From Pelotomaculum sp. PtaB.Bin104 (GTDB taxonomy: Bacteria; Bacillota; Desulfotomaculia; Desulfotomaculales; Pelotomaculaceae): a stretch of DNA of 64,000 nucleotides. Shown here piece by piece: positions 17,382 through 26,335 of the stretch. Numbering within the stretch: the stretch's first letter is position 1; each line of letters starts with the position of its first letter. Position numbers and translations under genes: made by a program. The notes beneath the pieces were generated by a model, which made no database searches, had not been told where the DNA came from, and was given only the letters and a program-made list of their open reading frames with translations. The stretch spans positions 62,001-126,000 of the forward strand of contig MVQL01000245.1 in NCBI GenBank assembly GCA_002067205.1, written 5' to 3'.

Positions 17382-19087
17382 TTAGAAGGCTTTTCCAGCC
17401 TGCATTAAAAGATGTTCAACGATGGGCCCAAGGGCCAAGGCCGGAAAAAAAGTCAGCGCGCCGACAATCAGTACCGTACCGGCCAGTAGTCCGGCAAACA
17501 ATACACCTGTGGTATCAAAGGTGCCGGGACCCGGAGGGGCTGTTTTCTTACTGGCCATGTTGCCGGCAATGGCCAGCACCGGCAGTATCACGCCAAAGCG
17601 CCCAATAAGTATAACCAGGGCGATAGACAGGTTATAAAACAGCGTGTTGGCACTTAGACCCGCAAAGGCGCTGCCGTTATTACCCCCCGCTGAGGCAAAG
17701 GCGTAAAGCATTTCGCTTAAGCCGTGCGGTCCGGGGTTTAAAATCGATGATGTGCCTGTTTTGGTGGCCGCCGCCAGGGCACTGCCCACCAGGATGGTAG
17801 CTGCAGGAATGAGCACCGCCAGGGTGGCCATCTTGGTTTCTCCCGATTCTATTTTTTTGCCTAAATACTCCGGCGTGCGTCCCACCATCAGGCCAATGAT
17901 AAATACCGTCAGGATCACAAAGACCAGCATCCCGTACAGGCCGGAGCCAACACCGCCGAAAACCACCTCACCCAGCATTATCTGCAGCATGGGGATCAGC
18001 CCGCCCAAAGGTGTAAGGCTGTCATGCATGGCGTTGACGGCGCCGCAAGAAGCAGCAGTAGTAACCGTGGCAAAGAGCGCGGAGTTAGCCACGCCGAACC
18101 GCACTTCTTTTCCTTCCATCACAGATGGTCCACTTACCCCTAGAGAGCTGATTGCGGATTGCCGGCCACTTCGCTGGTATAGCAAACCCCCAGGAAAATT
18201 ACGAATAACATGAACATAGCTGCGAAAATGACCCTGCCCTGCTTTACATTGCCGACCATATGCCCGAAGGTGAAAGTTAAACCAGCCGGGATGACCAGTA
18301 TGGCCAGCATCTCCAGCAGGTTGGTAAAGGGCGTCGGGTTTTCAAAGGGATGGGCGGAGTTGGCGTTAAAAAATCCACCGCCGTTGGTGCCCAGCAACTT
18401 GATCGACTCCTGAGAGGCCACCGGTCCCAACGAGATCGTTTGCCTTGCACCCTCCAGGGTTTGAATATCCAGATATGGTTTGAGATTCTGGATAACGCCC
18501 TGGGAAACCAGCACCAGCGCTCCAATCAGTGATATGGGTAATAGTATCCACAGGACGGAGCGGGTCAGGTCCACCCAGAAGTTGCCGATGGTGCCGGCTG
18601 TACGCCGGGCCAGACTGCGGGCCAGGGCAATTACTACAGCAATGCCGGTGGCCGCGGATAAAAAGTTTTGAACCGTCAAACCGGCCATTTGAGTAAAATA
18701 ACTCATGGTGGACTCGCCGCCGTAGGCCTGCCAGTTGGTATTGGTCACAAAACTGGCTGTGGTGTTAAAAGCCAGGTCCGGCTTCACCGCTCCGAATTGC
18801 TGGGGGTTGAAGGGCAGGTATCCCTGTGCAAGCTGTAACAAAAAAAGCACAGTCATCCCCAGAAAATTAAAAACCAGGAGCGCGACGGCATACTCGCGCC
18901 AGCCCATTTCTTTTTCCGCCTCTAAACCAGCCAGGCGGTAGATAAACCTTTCCAATGGTCCTAAAACACGATCCAGTAGGGTGTGCTCGCGGGTAAAAAC
19001 CTTGAACATGTACCGGCCTAAAGGTAGGGCGAGCACAATCAGTAAAACGAGATAAAGTAAAATTTGAAAAATGTCTGTTGTATGCAT
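17382..19087 (-). pseudogene. kdpA: Potassium-transporting ATPase channel subunit, frameshifted
   Basis: Two frames together make a complete KdpA of about 565 residues. The N-terminal part (19087 to 18140) has the selectivity-filter segments TNTNWQAYGGESTMSYFTQM and [20 protein letters not shown]. The C-terminal part (from about 18165 to 17382) has [17 protein letters not shown] and [13 protein letters not shown]. The first frame breaks after GNPQSAL-stop, while the correct continuation [15 protein letters not shown] is in another frame, so one base is missing near 18155-18165. The gene starts with ATG overlapping the kdpF stop. KdpA forms the potassium pore of the pump. The lesion could be a true mutation or a base error. 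Confidence 0.87.
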
Positions 19088-19176
19088 TACATCATTTCCT
19101 CCGCTTTCATCAAAGAATAGCCAAGATAGAGCAAAAGACCTGCGGTGACAAGGCCGCCCAAGATCATGTCAGTCAT
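19087..19176 (-). CDS. kdpF: KdpF small potassium-ATPase subunit
   Basis: This 29-residue frame encodes one hydrophobic helix (MILGGLVTAGLLLYLGYSLM) followed by KAEEMM, the standard KdpF pattern. KdpF is a single-helix peptide that stabilises the KdpABC complex. The ATG follows TAGGAGATGATGCT. Its TAA overlaps the kdpA ATG by one base (TAATG), as expected for coupled translation in a kdpFABC operon. Confidence 0.88.
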   Translation of the reverse strand: MTDMILGGLVTAGLLLYLGYSLMKAEEMM

Positions 19177-19239
19177 AGCATCATCTCCTATACCCATTTG
19201 CGGCAGGGCTGTATTTTTTTATTTCAAAAGTGCAGTCTT

Positions 19240-19276
19240 ATTATAGGCATAAATCAAATAAAGTTTGCGTAAAGAA
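19240..19276 (-). promoter_or_regulatory. Candidate kdp operon promoter
   Basis: On the minus strand a TATAAT box (19240-19245 on the plus strand as ATTATA) lies 64 bases ahead of kdpF. It is preceded by AT-rich TTTACGC and TTTATTTGATTTATG sequences like KdpE-regulated promoters. There is no good -35 box, as expected for an activator-dependent promoter. Confidence 0.4.
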
Positions 19277-19643
19277 AAAAGCTGGTTATATAAAAAAAAT
19301 ATAAAGATCACAGCAAAAAAGACTAAGCACCTAATAGGATAAATAACAAATATTAAGCCTTATATAGCAATTCGGCACGACTACAACTTATTTTCCAAAC
19401 TGTGCCATGAAATTCAGGCTTATTGTTGTGATAAAGTAATTTAAAATATAATGCTCATTTGGGTCAAAAGCTTACATCATTCCCAAAAAGAGCTTTTCCA
19501 TCAAATAACTAATTATGACCTTAACGGTTTATCATATTTCTAAAATTTTCACTACTAATGTTTGAACGGAAAAATTTAATACCTGGGTCTATATATTTAA
19601 CTGGTATTTTTCGATATACTAATCGAATAAGGGGGTTGGAAAA
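19277..19643. other. Divergent intergenic region
   Basis: An AT-rich region between the kdp operon and the phasin-like gene. It presumably carries promoters for both directions. No gene and no ydaO-type c-di-AMP riboswitch was recognised. Confidence 0.45.
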
Positions 19644-19955
19644 ATGATCATCAGTGATGAAATGAAAAAGATTTTTTTGGCGGGAATCGGGGCGATGGTC
19701 ACAACGGCCGAAAAAACCAAGGAATTCATTGATGTTTTAATTGAAAAAGGTGAGCTTACCGTAGAGCAGGGTAAAATTTTTAACGAAGAATTAAAACGTA
19801 ATCTTACCGTAAACAAGCAAAAAGCTTCCGGCAGCGAAAGCCTGGCAGAACTCCTAAAAAAACTGGACACTCTTAGCCCGGAAGAAATTTCTGCTTTAAA
19901 GGCCAAGCTCGCAGAGATGGAGAAAAAAAGCGATGAGCAAAGGAACAACGGTTGA
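19644..19955 (+). CDS. Phasin-like coiled-coil protein
   Basis: A 103-residue mostly helical protein. The first 50 residues (KKIFLAGIGAMVTTAEKTKE, then LIEKGELTVEQGKIFNEEL) match the PhaF/phasin-superfamily small proteins. The C-terminal third (SPEEISALKAKLAEMEKKS) is a coiled coil. Such proteins coat polyester granules in some bacteria, but in Clostridia they are usually found beside AarF/UbiB kinases, as here. The 23-base overlap with the downstream kinase gene shows a two-gene operon. A partner role to the kinase is inferred from context only. Confidence 0.8.
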   Translation: MIISDEMKKIFLAGIGAMVTTAEKTKEFIDVLIEKGELTVEQGKIFNEELKRNLTVNKQKASGSESLAELLKKLDTLSPEEISALKAKLAEMEKKSDEQRNNG

Positions 19956-21543
19956 AAATAACCAAAAGGACGGGAGCAAGTCCAACGCCGCCAGGCTAAT
20001 GGAAATGGTACGTGCGCTGAAACGCCATGATGTAATCCACGGTGTTTCACCTGAGAAACTGAAATTGATTCTGGAAGACCTGGGTTCGACTTACGTCAAG
20101 CTGGGGCAGCTGATGTCCATGCGCACTGACATGCTCCCCAAGGAGTATTGCAATGTTCTAGCTGAACTGCGTACCGATGTGAAGCCGATGCCCTATGAAG
20201 AGATGCTCCGGGTGATTGAAACTGAGCACGGCGTCAGGGCTGAAGAGCTGTTTCTAGAGATTTCACAGAAGTCGGTTGGCTCAGCCTCCATCGCCCAGGT
20301 CCACAAGGCTTTCTTAAAAAATGGAAAAACCGTTGTGCTTAAGGTGCAGCGTCCCGGTATTTACCAGACCATGGAGCGGGATATCCAGTTGCTGAAAAAA
20401 GCGCTTGCCCTGATTAAGTTAATGAAGCTTAAGGTTGGCAGCATCGACTTTAAAATGTTCATTGATGAAATGTGGGCAACCGCTCAGCAGGAGATGAACT
20501 TTATTGCCGAAGCAGACTATATTCAAGAGTTTACCGACCTAAACGCCGATGTTAGCTACGTATCTTTCCCGCAGGTAGAGCGCCATTTGACGACCCCAAG
20601 GGTTCTGGTGATGGAGTACATTGATGGTATCCAAATTGATAATTTGGAAAAGCTAAAAACACTCGGCTACGATATTAACGAAATCGGGATCAAACTGGCG
20701 GAAAACTATGTTAAGCAAATCGTAGACGATGGTCTGTTCCATGCAGACCCTCATCCAGGGAATATCTATATCCGTGACGGCAAGATTGTCTGGCTGGATT
20801 TAGGTATGGTGGGCAGGATCAATAACCGGGACCGGATGCTTTTAAAAAAAACCATTCTGGCCATCGTTCAGCATAATATCGAGGGTTTAATAGAGATATT
20901 CTTAGCTCTGGACACCATCAAAGGCAAGGTTGACCACACCAAGCTTTATGAAGATCTGGAAAGCCTACTGGCGCGTTATGGTGATATGGATTTTGCCGGC
21001 TTGCATTTAGGCCAAATCATGGAGGAGGTAATGGATATTCTTGTCTTCCATCAAATCTCTTTGCCTGCGGGGATATCCATGCTCGGCCGGGGCATTGTAA
21101 CCATTGAAGGAGTCCTGGCGGTTTTGAGCCCCCAGGTTAATTTCGTGCAAGTTATGGCAAACCATATCTCTGGAAATATTTTTAAGGGAATCGACTTTAA
21201 GCAGGAAATGCTGTCGACAGCGATAGCCTTGAATGGTTTCACTAAAAACATGCTTGCCCTACCCGAACAGTTTTCCAATGTCCTAAAAATTGCCCTGCGC
21301 GGGCAAACAAAAATAAATATCGATTTGACCAGTGCCGATGAACCTGCCCGCAGGGCTGACCGGATGATAGACAAGCTCGTCATAAGCATAGTCTGTGCAT
21401 CGGTCATCATCGGCTCAAGTATTGTCTGCACCACGGGGCTAACCCCCCGTTGGTTTAGCACCCCGGTTTTAGGATTAGCCGGGTATATTATTGCTTTTCT
21501 ATTAGCAGGCTGGCTTTTCGCCAAAATCCTTAGCAAAAAATGA
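19933..21543 (+). CDS. AarF/UbiB family atypical kinase
   Basis: The 536-residue protein has the UbiB/ABC1 motifs in order: KLGQLMSMR (KxGQ) near residue 57, [13 protein letters not shown] as the A-rich loop, VLKVQRPG with the lysine, [24 protein letters not shown] as catalytic loop and WLDLGMVGR in place of DFG. Two C-terminal membrane helices follow (about 480-530). UbiB-type ATPases support quinone or isoprenoid lipid biosynthesis at the membrane; the substrate here is unknown. It overlaps the phasin-like gene by 23 bases. Full length, no lesion. Confidence 0.9.
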   Translation: MSKGTTVENNQKDGSKSNAARLMEMVRALKRHDVIHGVSPEKLKLILEDLGSTYVKLGQLMSMRTDMLPKEYCNVLAELRTDVKPMPYEEMLRVIETEHGVRAEELFLEISQKSVGSASIAQVHKAFLKNGKTVVLKVQRPGIYQTMERDIQLLKKALALIKLMKLKVGSIDFKMFIDEMWATAQQEMNFIAEADYIQEFTDLNADVSYVSFPQVERHLTTPRVLVMEYIDGIQIDNLEKLKTLGYDINEIGIKLAENYVKQIVDDGLFHADPHPGNIYIRDGKIVWLDLGMVGRINNRDRMLLKKTILAIVQHNIEGLIEIFLALDTIKGKVDHTKLYEDLESLLARYGDMDFAGLHLGQIMEEVMDILVFHQISLPAGISMLGRGIVTIEGVLAVLSPQVNFVQVMANHISGNIFKGIDFKQEMLSTAIALNGFTKNMLALPEQFSNVLKIALRGQTKINIDLTSADEPARRADRMIDKLVISIVCASVIIGSSIVCTTGLTPRWFSTPVLGLAGYIIAFLLAGWLFAKILSKK

Positions 21544-21696
21544 ATAAAATTTAATGTGTAACAACGGCGAAGGTTACCTTGTCCTTCTGGCAGTCCGGCC
21601 CGGAAGTGCTGCTGCAAAAAGTTTATGATAGACAGACAGGCCTGTAAATAATCTATCCATACTGGAAGCACAATATTGTAATAGGTGGTTTTTATA

Positions 21697-22599
21697 GTGA
21701 AGAGCAGCTATCTGAAACTACCCCCAGGTGAATTAGCCGCCCGGGCCCAAAAGGCGGTGGCCCTGCTTGGGGACTGCAACGTGTGCGCCCAGGAATGCCG
21801 AGTCAACCGCCTGGCCGGGGAGTTGGGCATTTGCCGGGGCGGGCGGCTGGCGGCCGTGAGCAGCAGCGGGCCGCATTTTGGTGAAGAGTATGTTCTGGTC
21901 GGCACCGGCGGTTCGGGCACGATCTTCTTTGCCTACTGCAACTTACGCTGTGAATTTTGCCAGAACTTCGAAATCAGCCAGCTAGGTGAAGGTGATGAGG
22001 TGTCTGCCGGGGAGTTGGCCGTAATGATGTTGGAGCTTCAGCAGCGGGGCTGCCACAACATCAACTTGGTTTCCCCTAGCCACTTCGTCCCGCAATTTCT
22101 GGAGGCCCTGGCAGTGGCGGCGGAAAAAGGTCTGACCCTGCCGGTGGTCTACAACACCGGGGGATATGACTCGCCGGAAACCCTGGACTTGCTGGACGGG
22201 ATCGTGGACATTTACATGCCCGATATCAAGTTTGCCGACGACGATGCCGGACGCAAGTATTCAGGCGCTGCCGCCTACTTTACCGTTGCCCGCCGGGCTG
22301 TCAAGAAAATGCACGCCCAGGTTGGCGACCTGGATCTGGACGTCCGGGGCATTGCCTATCGCGGCCTACTGGTCAGACACCTGGTTATGCCGGGCAACCT
22401 GGCCCGCTCGGAAAAAATCTTCGAGTTTCTGGCGGAAGAGGTTTCTAAAGCCACCTTGGTCAATATTATGGATCAGTACTACCCCGCCTTTAATGCCCAT
22501 AAATACACGGAGCTAGGCAGGCGGATCACCAGAAAAGAATACCAGGCCGCGATAGACGCGGCAAGGCGGGCGGGCTTGAGCAGGATTTATCCCGATTAA
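21697..22599 (+). CDS. Radical SAM protein, PFL-activase/AmmeMemoRadiSam-like
   Basis: A 300-residue protein. An N-terminal cysteine motif (CNVCAQECRVNR) and CRGG are followed by the radical SAM cluster motif YCNLRCEFCQN near residue 90, then NLVSPSHFVPQ, YNTGGYD and MPDIKFAD, as in COG1313 proteins related to pyruvate-formate-lyase activase. Such enzymes make a 5'-deoxyadenosyl radical; the target here is unknown. The GTG at 21697 is chosen because AGGTGG lies 8 bases upstream; a GTG at 21685 overlaps that site. The gene is not closely linked to a glycyl-radical enzyme. Confidence 0.85.
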   Translation: MKSSYLKLPPGELAARAQKAVALLGDCNVCAQECRVNRLAGELGICRGGRLAAVSSSGPHFGEEYVLVGTGGSGTIFFAYCNLRCEFCQNFEISQLGEGDEVSAGELAVMMLELQQRGCHNINLVSPSHFVPQFLEALAVAAEKGLTLPVVYNTGGYDSPETLDLLDGIVDIYMPDIKFADDDAGRKYSGAAAYFTVARRAVKKMHAQVGDLDLDVRGIAYRGLLVRHLVMPGNLARSEKIFEFLAEEVSKATLVNIMDQYYPAFNAHKYTELGRRITRKEYQAAIDAARRAGLSRIYPD

Positions 22600-22687
22600 G
22601 CGTTAACCCGGATGAGGTCTACGGAAAAAAACCTGAGAGTCGGATCCCGAACACCGTAGCCTCAACTTTATCTCTTGAGATTACAAC

Positions 22688-22879
22688 TCAAATCGTAAAT
22701 CTATAAGCTATTTCTTTAATCGGCTGAACTGCGCCTGCGGCAAATGAAATCAGTATGTTATGGCCAGGTGGAACTATAATTCTGCCCTGCAAGTCTACAT
22801 CAAGTTTTTCGTTAAGTTGAGTAGCATTAAACAAACGTATACCACTGTCAATTATATCGGGGTCTTGAGTAATATCCAC
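22688..22879 (-). CDS. Hypothetical protein, 63 residues
   Basis: A small beta-rich protein with RLFNATQLNEKLDVDLQG and a C-terminal hydrophobic stretch. The GTG start is one base after the stop of the CotF-like gene, with no clear ribosome site, so it may be translated by reinitiation. It is last in the coat-protein gene run and may be a spore protein. The family is not recognised. Confidence 0.5.
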   Translation of the reverse strand: MDITQDPDIIDSGIRLFNATQLNEKLDVDLQGRIIVPPGHNILISFAAGAVQPIKEIAYRFTI

Positions 22880-22880
22880 G

Positions 22881-23246
22881 TTATTTTACTGCTGTGGTAA
22901 AGGTACCTAGACGCGAGGTATCCTCGGGAAAAAGCGTCAATCCGGCAATAGCAAGCGTTGCCTGGGCTGATTTTATATCCAACGCGGCCTGCTCACTGAG
23001 CTGGTAGGGCTGCAACCAGCCTTTCTTCATCATCAGATCGCTGATCCGGTCATACATGGTGATTGCCTCTTCCAGCTGGTTAAGTACTGTCGCCCTGACC
23101 GGCGGGGAGACCATTTCAGTTAAGGCAATGGCATAATTCCTGACCCCAGTCTTAGCCGTCATTAAAAAATCCATGGCAGTCATTGAATCAGCAAGTTCCG
23201 GCATGTCCTCGGAGTTTTTGGGATCCAGGAAATCTTCGTTCATCAT
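22881..23246 (-). CDS. CotF-domain spore coat protein (copy 1)
   Basis: An all-helical protein with the CotF domain: MTAMDFLMTAKTGVRNYAIA, then ALTEMVSPPVRATVLNQLEE and a GWLQPY end. CotF-type proteins are small coat components in Bacillus and Clostridia. ATG 23246 follows GGGGGTAAAA; an in-frame ATG at 23258 overlaps the ribosome site. It pairs with the 67-residue helical protein encoded just upstream, and the pair repeats the two genes at 23465-24019. Sporulation-specific expression is inferred from the family. Confidence 0.85.
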   Translation of the reverse strand: MMNEDFLDPKNSEDMPELADSMTAMDFLMTAKTGVRNYAIALTEMVSPPVRATVLNQLEEAITMYDRISDLMMKKGWLQPYQLSEQAALDIKSAQATLAIAGLTLFPEDTSRLGTFTTAVK

Positions 23247-23258
23247 TTTTACCCCCAT

Positions 23259-23462
23259 TTATTTCAGCCGGACTTTCGAGTAGTGCTGCTGCAGCTCATT
23301 TATTGCTTTGATCGACTGCTGTACGTCTTCCTCCATCAGTGCTTTCAGCTCTTGATCAAAAACCAGGCCCTGCATCATTTTTGATTTGGCCAGGCAAATG
23401 GTCTTAAAGTTGAGCAGTTCATGTACTTCCATTGTTTCATGAAGACCCAGGCCGCTGTCCAT
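23259..23462 (-). CDS. Small CotF-partner spore protein (copy 1)
   Basis: A 67-residue helical protein with LHETMEVHELLNFKTICLAK near its start, the same motif as the paralogue at 23816-24019. The ATG at 23462 follows AGGAGGTGTGAAC; a GTG two codons upstream is less well placed. Small proteins of this kind sit ahead of CotF genes in many clostridial genomes and are annotated as spore coat proteins. The two partners probably form a mixed helical bundle, judged from length and helix pattern only. Confidence 0.75.
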   Translation of the reverse strand: MDSGLGLHETMEVHELLNFKTICLAKSKMMQGLVFDQELKALMEEDVQQSIKAINELQQHYSKVRLK

Positions 23463-23464
23463 GT

Positions 23465-23794
23465 TCACACCTCCTGCTGTCCATGTTCTAAGACTTCTGG
23501 AGCGGAGGGATTGATCGCTATCCTCCCATTTTTTAGGTCCAGCTGGATTTGTTCCCTGGCGTTGTAAGGGTGGTACCAGCCGTTATCAATCATATAGGCA
23601 GTGATCTCCTCGTGCATCCCGATGGTTTCCCGCAGTTGGTTGCGTAAGATCATCCGCACTTCGGATGTTGCGGTCTCAGTTAGGGCTATCGCATAATTTC
23701 TGACCCCGGTTTTGGCCGAAATTAACAAATCTGTAGCAATCACCTGGTCACTCATAGCATCCATTCCGGTCAAATATTCAATAATTGAATTCAT
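23465..23794 (-). CDS. CotF-domain spore coat protein (copy 2)
   Basis: This helical protein has ATDLLISAKTGVRNYAIALT, ATSEVRMILRNQLRETIGMH and NGWYHPYN, the same CotF pattern as the gene at 22881. ATG 23794 follows GGGGTGGACTATTG and is preferred over the ATG at 23812, which lies before that site. The stop nearly touches the next gene. The two CotF copies are clearly paralogous but diverged outside the SAKTGVRNYAIALTE core. Confidence 0.85.
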   Translation of the reverse strand: MNSIIEYLTGMDAMSDQVIATDLLISAKTGVRNYAIALTETATSEVRMILRNQLRETIGMHEEITAYMIDNGWYHPYNAREQIQLDLKNGRIAINPSAPEVLEHGQQEV

Positions 23795-23815
23795 CAATAG
23801 TCCACCCCGCATTAT

Positions 23816-24019
23816 TTAAAAAATTGCATTTGATAATAAGAATTGCAGCTCACTGATTGCTTTAGTGGATTGTTCTTCATCTTTCTGCATCAGTAATTTA
23901 AGCTTTGGATCAGAAACAAGAAGCTGCATCGTCTCTGATTTGGTCAGGCAAACAGTTTTAAAGTTCAAAATTTCATGCAGCTCCATGGTTTCATGCAGTG
24001 CAAAATTATGTAATGCCAT
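23816..24019 (-). CDS. Small CotF-partner spore protein (copy 2)
   Basis: A 67-residue helical protein with LHETMELHEILNFKTVCLTK, near identical in this core to copy 1 at 23259-23462. The ATG at 24019 follows GGGAGGTGAAGAC and is preferred to the upstream ATG at 24034, which precedes the ribosome site. It is the first gene of the coat-protein operon and is transcribed divergently from spoIIAA. Confidence 0.75.
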   Translation of the reverse strand: MALHNFALHETMELHEILNFKTVCLTKSETMQLLVSDPKLKLLMQKDEEQSTKAISELQFLLSNAIF

Positions 24020-24286
24020 GTCTTCACCTCCCACTACTGTAATATTTGGTTATTCTCCCCTTTGATGTTCGATTCATGCACTGTATTACTATTACAGGAA
24101 TAGCTGAAAGACAGCACAAAATGCCTTCAATTAAAATTAATCCCCCTAGCCGTGCAGTAATCGGATAATGTTAAGCTCGTCGGTTCACTATCAAGATGAT
24201 CAGGCCTTAAATCCGACACTTGCCTTTTTCAAATAATTTTGGTAAGATTTAGCAGTAGGTTAACTGATAAGAAAAAGGTGGTGACT

Positions 24287-24625
24287 GTGCGCTTGGATCT
24301 GGAGTATAAAGAAAATACCTTGATTGTCCGGCTAAGCGGGGACTTGGATATGGGAATAGCTGATTCTCTGCGGAATTCTCTGGAGGAAGCTCTTGACCGG
24401 CAGCCGGTGCTGAATTTGGTTTTTAACCTGGCTGGAGTGTCCTTTTTAGACAGCTCGATTTTAGGGGTGCTGCTGGGCCGGTATAAGCGAATATCCAAAA
24501 TTGGCGGCAGTGTGTGTATTGTTGAGCCGCAGCCCCAGGTGCGCAGGATCCTGGAGCTGTCCGGGTTATTCTTGATTATGAATGAATTTCCCGGCGAAGA
24601 TGTGGCCCTTGAGAATATCAGTTAG
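24287..24625 (+). CDS. spoIIAA: Anti-anti-sigma factor SpoIIAA
   Basis: A 112-residue STAS-domain protein with the phosphorylation site in SFLDSSILGVLLGRYK, and SGDLDMGIADSLRN near the start. Unphosphorylated SpoIIAA binds SpoIIAB and frees sigma-F in the forespore. GTG 24287 is chosen because AAAAAGGTGG lies just ahead; the longer frame from 24239 has no such site. One residue in the phosphorylation loop is unusual (DSSI where DSSG is common). It starts the spoIIAA-spoIIAB-sigF operon, which in related bacteria is driven by sigma-H; I could not pick out that promoter with confidence. Confidence 0.93.
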   Translation: MRLDLEYKENTLIVRLSGDLDMGIADSLRNSLEEALDRQPVLNLVFNLAGVSFLDSSILGVLLGRYKRISKIGGSVCIVEPQPQVRRILELSGLFLIMNEFPGEDVALENIS

Positions 24626-24633
24626 GGGGTTGT

Positions 24634-25086
24634 ATGGTGCAAATTATTAATCAGATGACCTTAGAATTTCTCAGCATTCCAGCCAATGTTGCCTTCGCCC
24701 GGGTGACCGTGGCTGCCTTTGCTGCTCAACTTGACTATACCCTGTCTGATCTCGACGAAATAAAAGTAGCTGTATCCGAAGCGGTGGGCAACGCGATTGT
24801 GCACGGGTACGACAAATCCCCGGACCGTTTCGTTAAAATAGCCGCAACTTTGACCCCGGATACCCTGGAGATCAGTGTCGAGGATAACGGCAAGGGAATT
24901 GAAAATGTAGAAAAGGCGTTGGAGCCGGCTTTCACTACCGATGCTGAGCGCTTAGGTCTGGGTTTTGTCTTTATGCATTCCTTCATGGACAGCCTGCAGG
25001 TCAAATCAGAGCCCGGGCAAGGCACAGTGGTGATTATGACTAAACGGGTCGGCGCAGGTATTGCGCCGGTTAGCAAGGAGCAATAG
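24634..25086 (+). CDS. spoIIAB: Anti-sigma-F factor and kinase SpoIIAB
   Basis: A 150-residue GHKL ATPase/kinase. It has the N-box EIKVAVSEAVGNAIVHGY, the G1 motif VEDNGKGI and the G2 region ERLGLGFVFMHSFMD. It phosphorylates SpoIIAA and holds sigma-F inactive before septation. The gene lies 8 bases after spoIIAA and 15 bases before sigF. Length is normal, with an N-terminal MVQIINQMTLEFLSIPANVA typical of the family. Confidence 0.95.
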   Translation: MVQIINQMTLEFLSIPANVAFARVTVAAFAAQLDYTLSDLDEIKVAVSEAVGNAIVHGYDKSPDRFVKIAATLTPDTLEISVEDNGKGIENVEKALEPAFTTDAERLGLGFVFMHSFMDSLQVKSEPGQGTVVIMTKRVGAGIAPVSKEQ

Positions 25087-25101
25087 GCGGGAGATGAAAA
25101 T

Positions 25102-25878
25102 ATGAGCAGCAGGCTGGTCGAAATGAACCTGCCCCGCTTTCCGTTGCTTAAAGACCGGGAAATGAAAGAATTGCTGAGCAGGGCTAAGGCGGGTGACAGC
25201 TTTGCCAGGGACAGGCTGGTTAACTGCAACTTAAAGCTGGTCTTCAACCTTGTCAAGCGGTTCCAGAACCGCGGCTACGAGCTGGAGGACCTGTTTCAAA
25301 TCGGCTGCATCGGGCTGATCAAAGCCATCGATAAGTTTGACGCAAGTTACGACGTCAAGTTTTCCACTTATGCCGTGCCCATGATTGTCGGTGAAATCAG
25401 GCGTTTCTTAAGAGACGACAGCCCGGTTAAGGTCAGCCGCTCGGTTAAGGAAATTGCGTACAAGATTCAGCAGGTCAGAGACATCCTCACGGCCAGGCTG
25501 GGGCGGGAGCCGGCGGTGGGGGAAATAGCTGCGGAGCTGGGTCTGTCCAGGGAAGAAGTGGTCAATGCCTTGGAGGCAGCCCAGACGCCCACATCGATTT
25601 ATGAAACGCTACACCAGGATGATGGCGACCCGATTTATCTTTTGGACCAGCTGAAGGCTAAAGAAGACGGGGATACACCCTGGCTGGAGAGGCTTTCGGT
25701 GAAGGAGCTGATCAATAACCTGTCCGAGCGGGACCGGCTGATTATCACCTGGCGGTTTTTTGAGGATAAAACCCAGTCGGACATCGCCTTAAAGCTGGGG
25801 CTTTCCCAGGTGCAAGTATCCCGGCTGGAGCGGCAGGCCTTGAAAAAGCTCAAAGAATTGATGGAAAAGAGTGGCTGA
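25102..25878 (+). CDS. sigF: RNA polymerase sigma-F factor
   Basis: This 258-residue sigma-70-family protein has region 2 (NLKLVFNLVKRFQNRGYELE, DLFQIGCIGLIKAIDKFD, FSTYAVPMIVGEIRRFLRDD), a region 3 (VKVSRSVKEIAYKI) and a region 4 helix-turn-helix (TQSDIALKLGLSQVQVSRLE). Sigma-F directs the first forespore-specific transcription. The gene order spoIIAA-spoIIAB-sigF identifies it with certainty. ATG 25102 has GGGAGATGAAA just upstream. No lesion. Confidence 0.96.
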   Translation: MSSRLVEMNLPRFPLLKDREMKELLSRAKAGDSFARDRLVNCNLKLVFNLVKRFQNRGYELEDLFQIGCIGLIKAIDKFDASYDVKFSTYAVPMIVGEIRRFLRDDSPVKVSRSVKEIAYKIQQVRDILTARLGREPAVGEIAAELGLSREEVVNALEAAQTPTSIYETLHQDDGDPIYLLDQLKAKEDGDTPWLERLSVKELINNLSERDRLIITWRFFEDKTQSDIALKLGLSQVQVSRLERQALKKLKELMEKSG

Positions 25879-25955
25879 AGATATTGCATAAAAAAATCTT
25901 TAATTGAACATAATACGATTGATTTTAAGCTAGAAAATTTAAGGAGGGATGAGGG

Positions 25956-26150
25956 GTGCACGTAAAAGTTTCAGAAATGGTGGGAGAGTCCCCCGATAGC
26001 TGGAAGGGCGCCGTTCAATCAGCAATATCAGAGGCATCCAGGGAGGGCAAAAATATTGTCGCCGTGGAAGTGGTCAATTTTACTGCCAACGTAGAAAACG
26101 GGCAACTGGTCGAGTATAAGGCCAACGTAAAAATTGCTCAAACCAAATAA
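25956..26150 (+). CDS. Dodecin family protein
   Basis: A 64-residue protein of the dodecin fold: VKVSEMVGESPDSWKGAVQS, then a helix, then IVAVEVVNFTANVENGQLVE. Dodecins assemble into 12-mers that store flavin or CoA. The flavin-stacking tryptophan appears as W in SPDSWKGA. The GTG start follows AAGGAGGGATGAGG, and a strong terminator closes the gene. It sits between sigF and spoVAC, so a spore or forespore role is possible but not shown. Confidence 0.9.
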   Translation: MHVKVSEMVGESPDSWKGAVQSAISEASREGKNIVAVEVVNFTANVENGQLVEYKANVKIAQTK

Positions 26151-26158
26151 AGCAGCGA

Positions 26159-26184
26159 GGACACCGGGAGGGTGTCCTTTTTTT
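26159..26184 (+). terminator. Rho-independent terminator after dodecin gene
   Basis: GGACACC (26159-26165) pairs with GGTGTCC (26171-26177) around GGGAG, followed by seven T. It separates the spoIIA-dodecin unit from spoVAC. Confidence 0.88.
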
Positions 26185-26335
26185 ATACAGTGGTGGCCCA
26201 GGCGTAAACAACTCTTCACACTGCTTTGCCGCGCTCTGCACCTGCCGCTTGAGTTCCTTAGCCGGACGTAAGCTCAACTCTTCAGTGTATAAGGCGCACC
26301 CGGCAAGGAAAACCTACATGGTGAGGTGAAAAGCT

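Noticed and set aside
24735-25256. Long minus-strand frame across spoIIAB and sigF
   Set aside because: Shadow of two certain sporulation genes.
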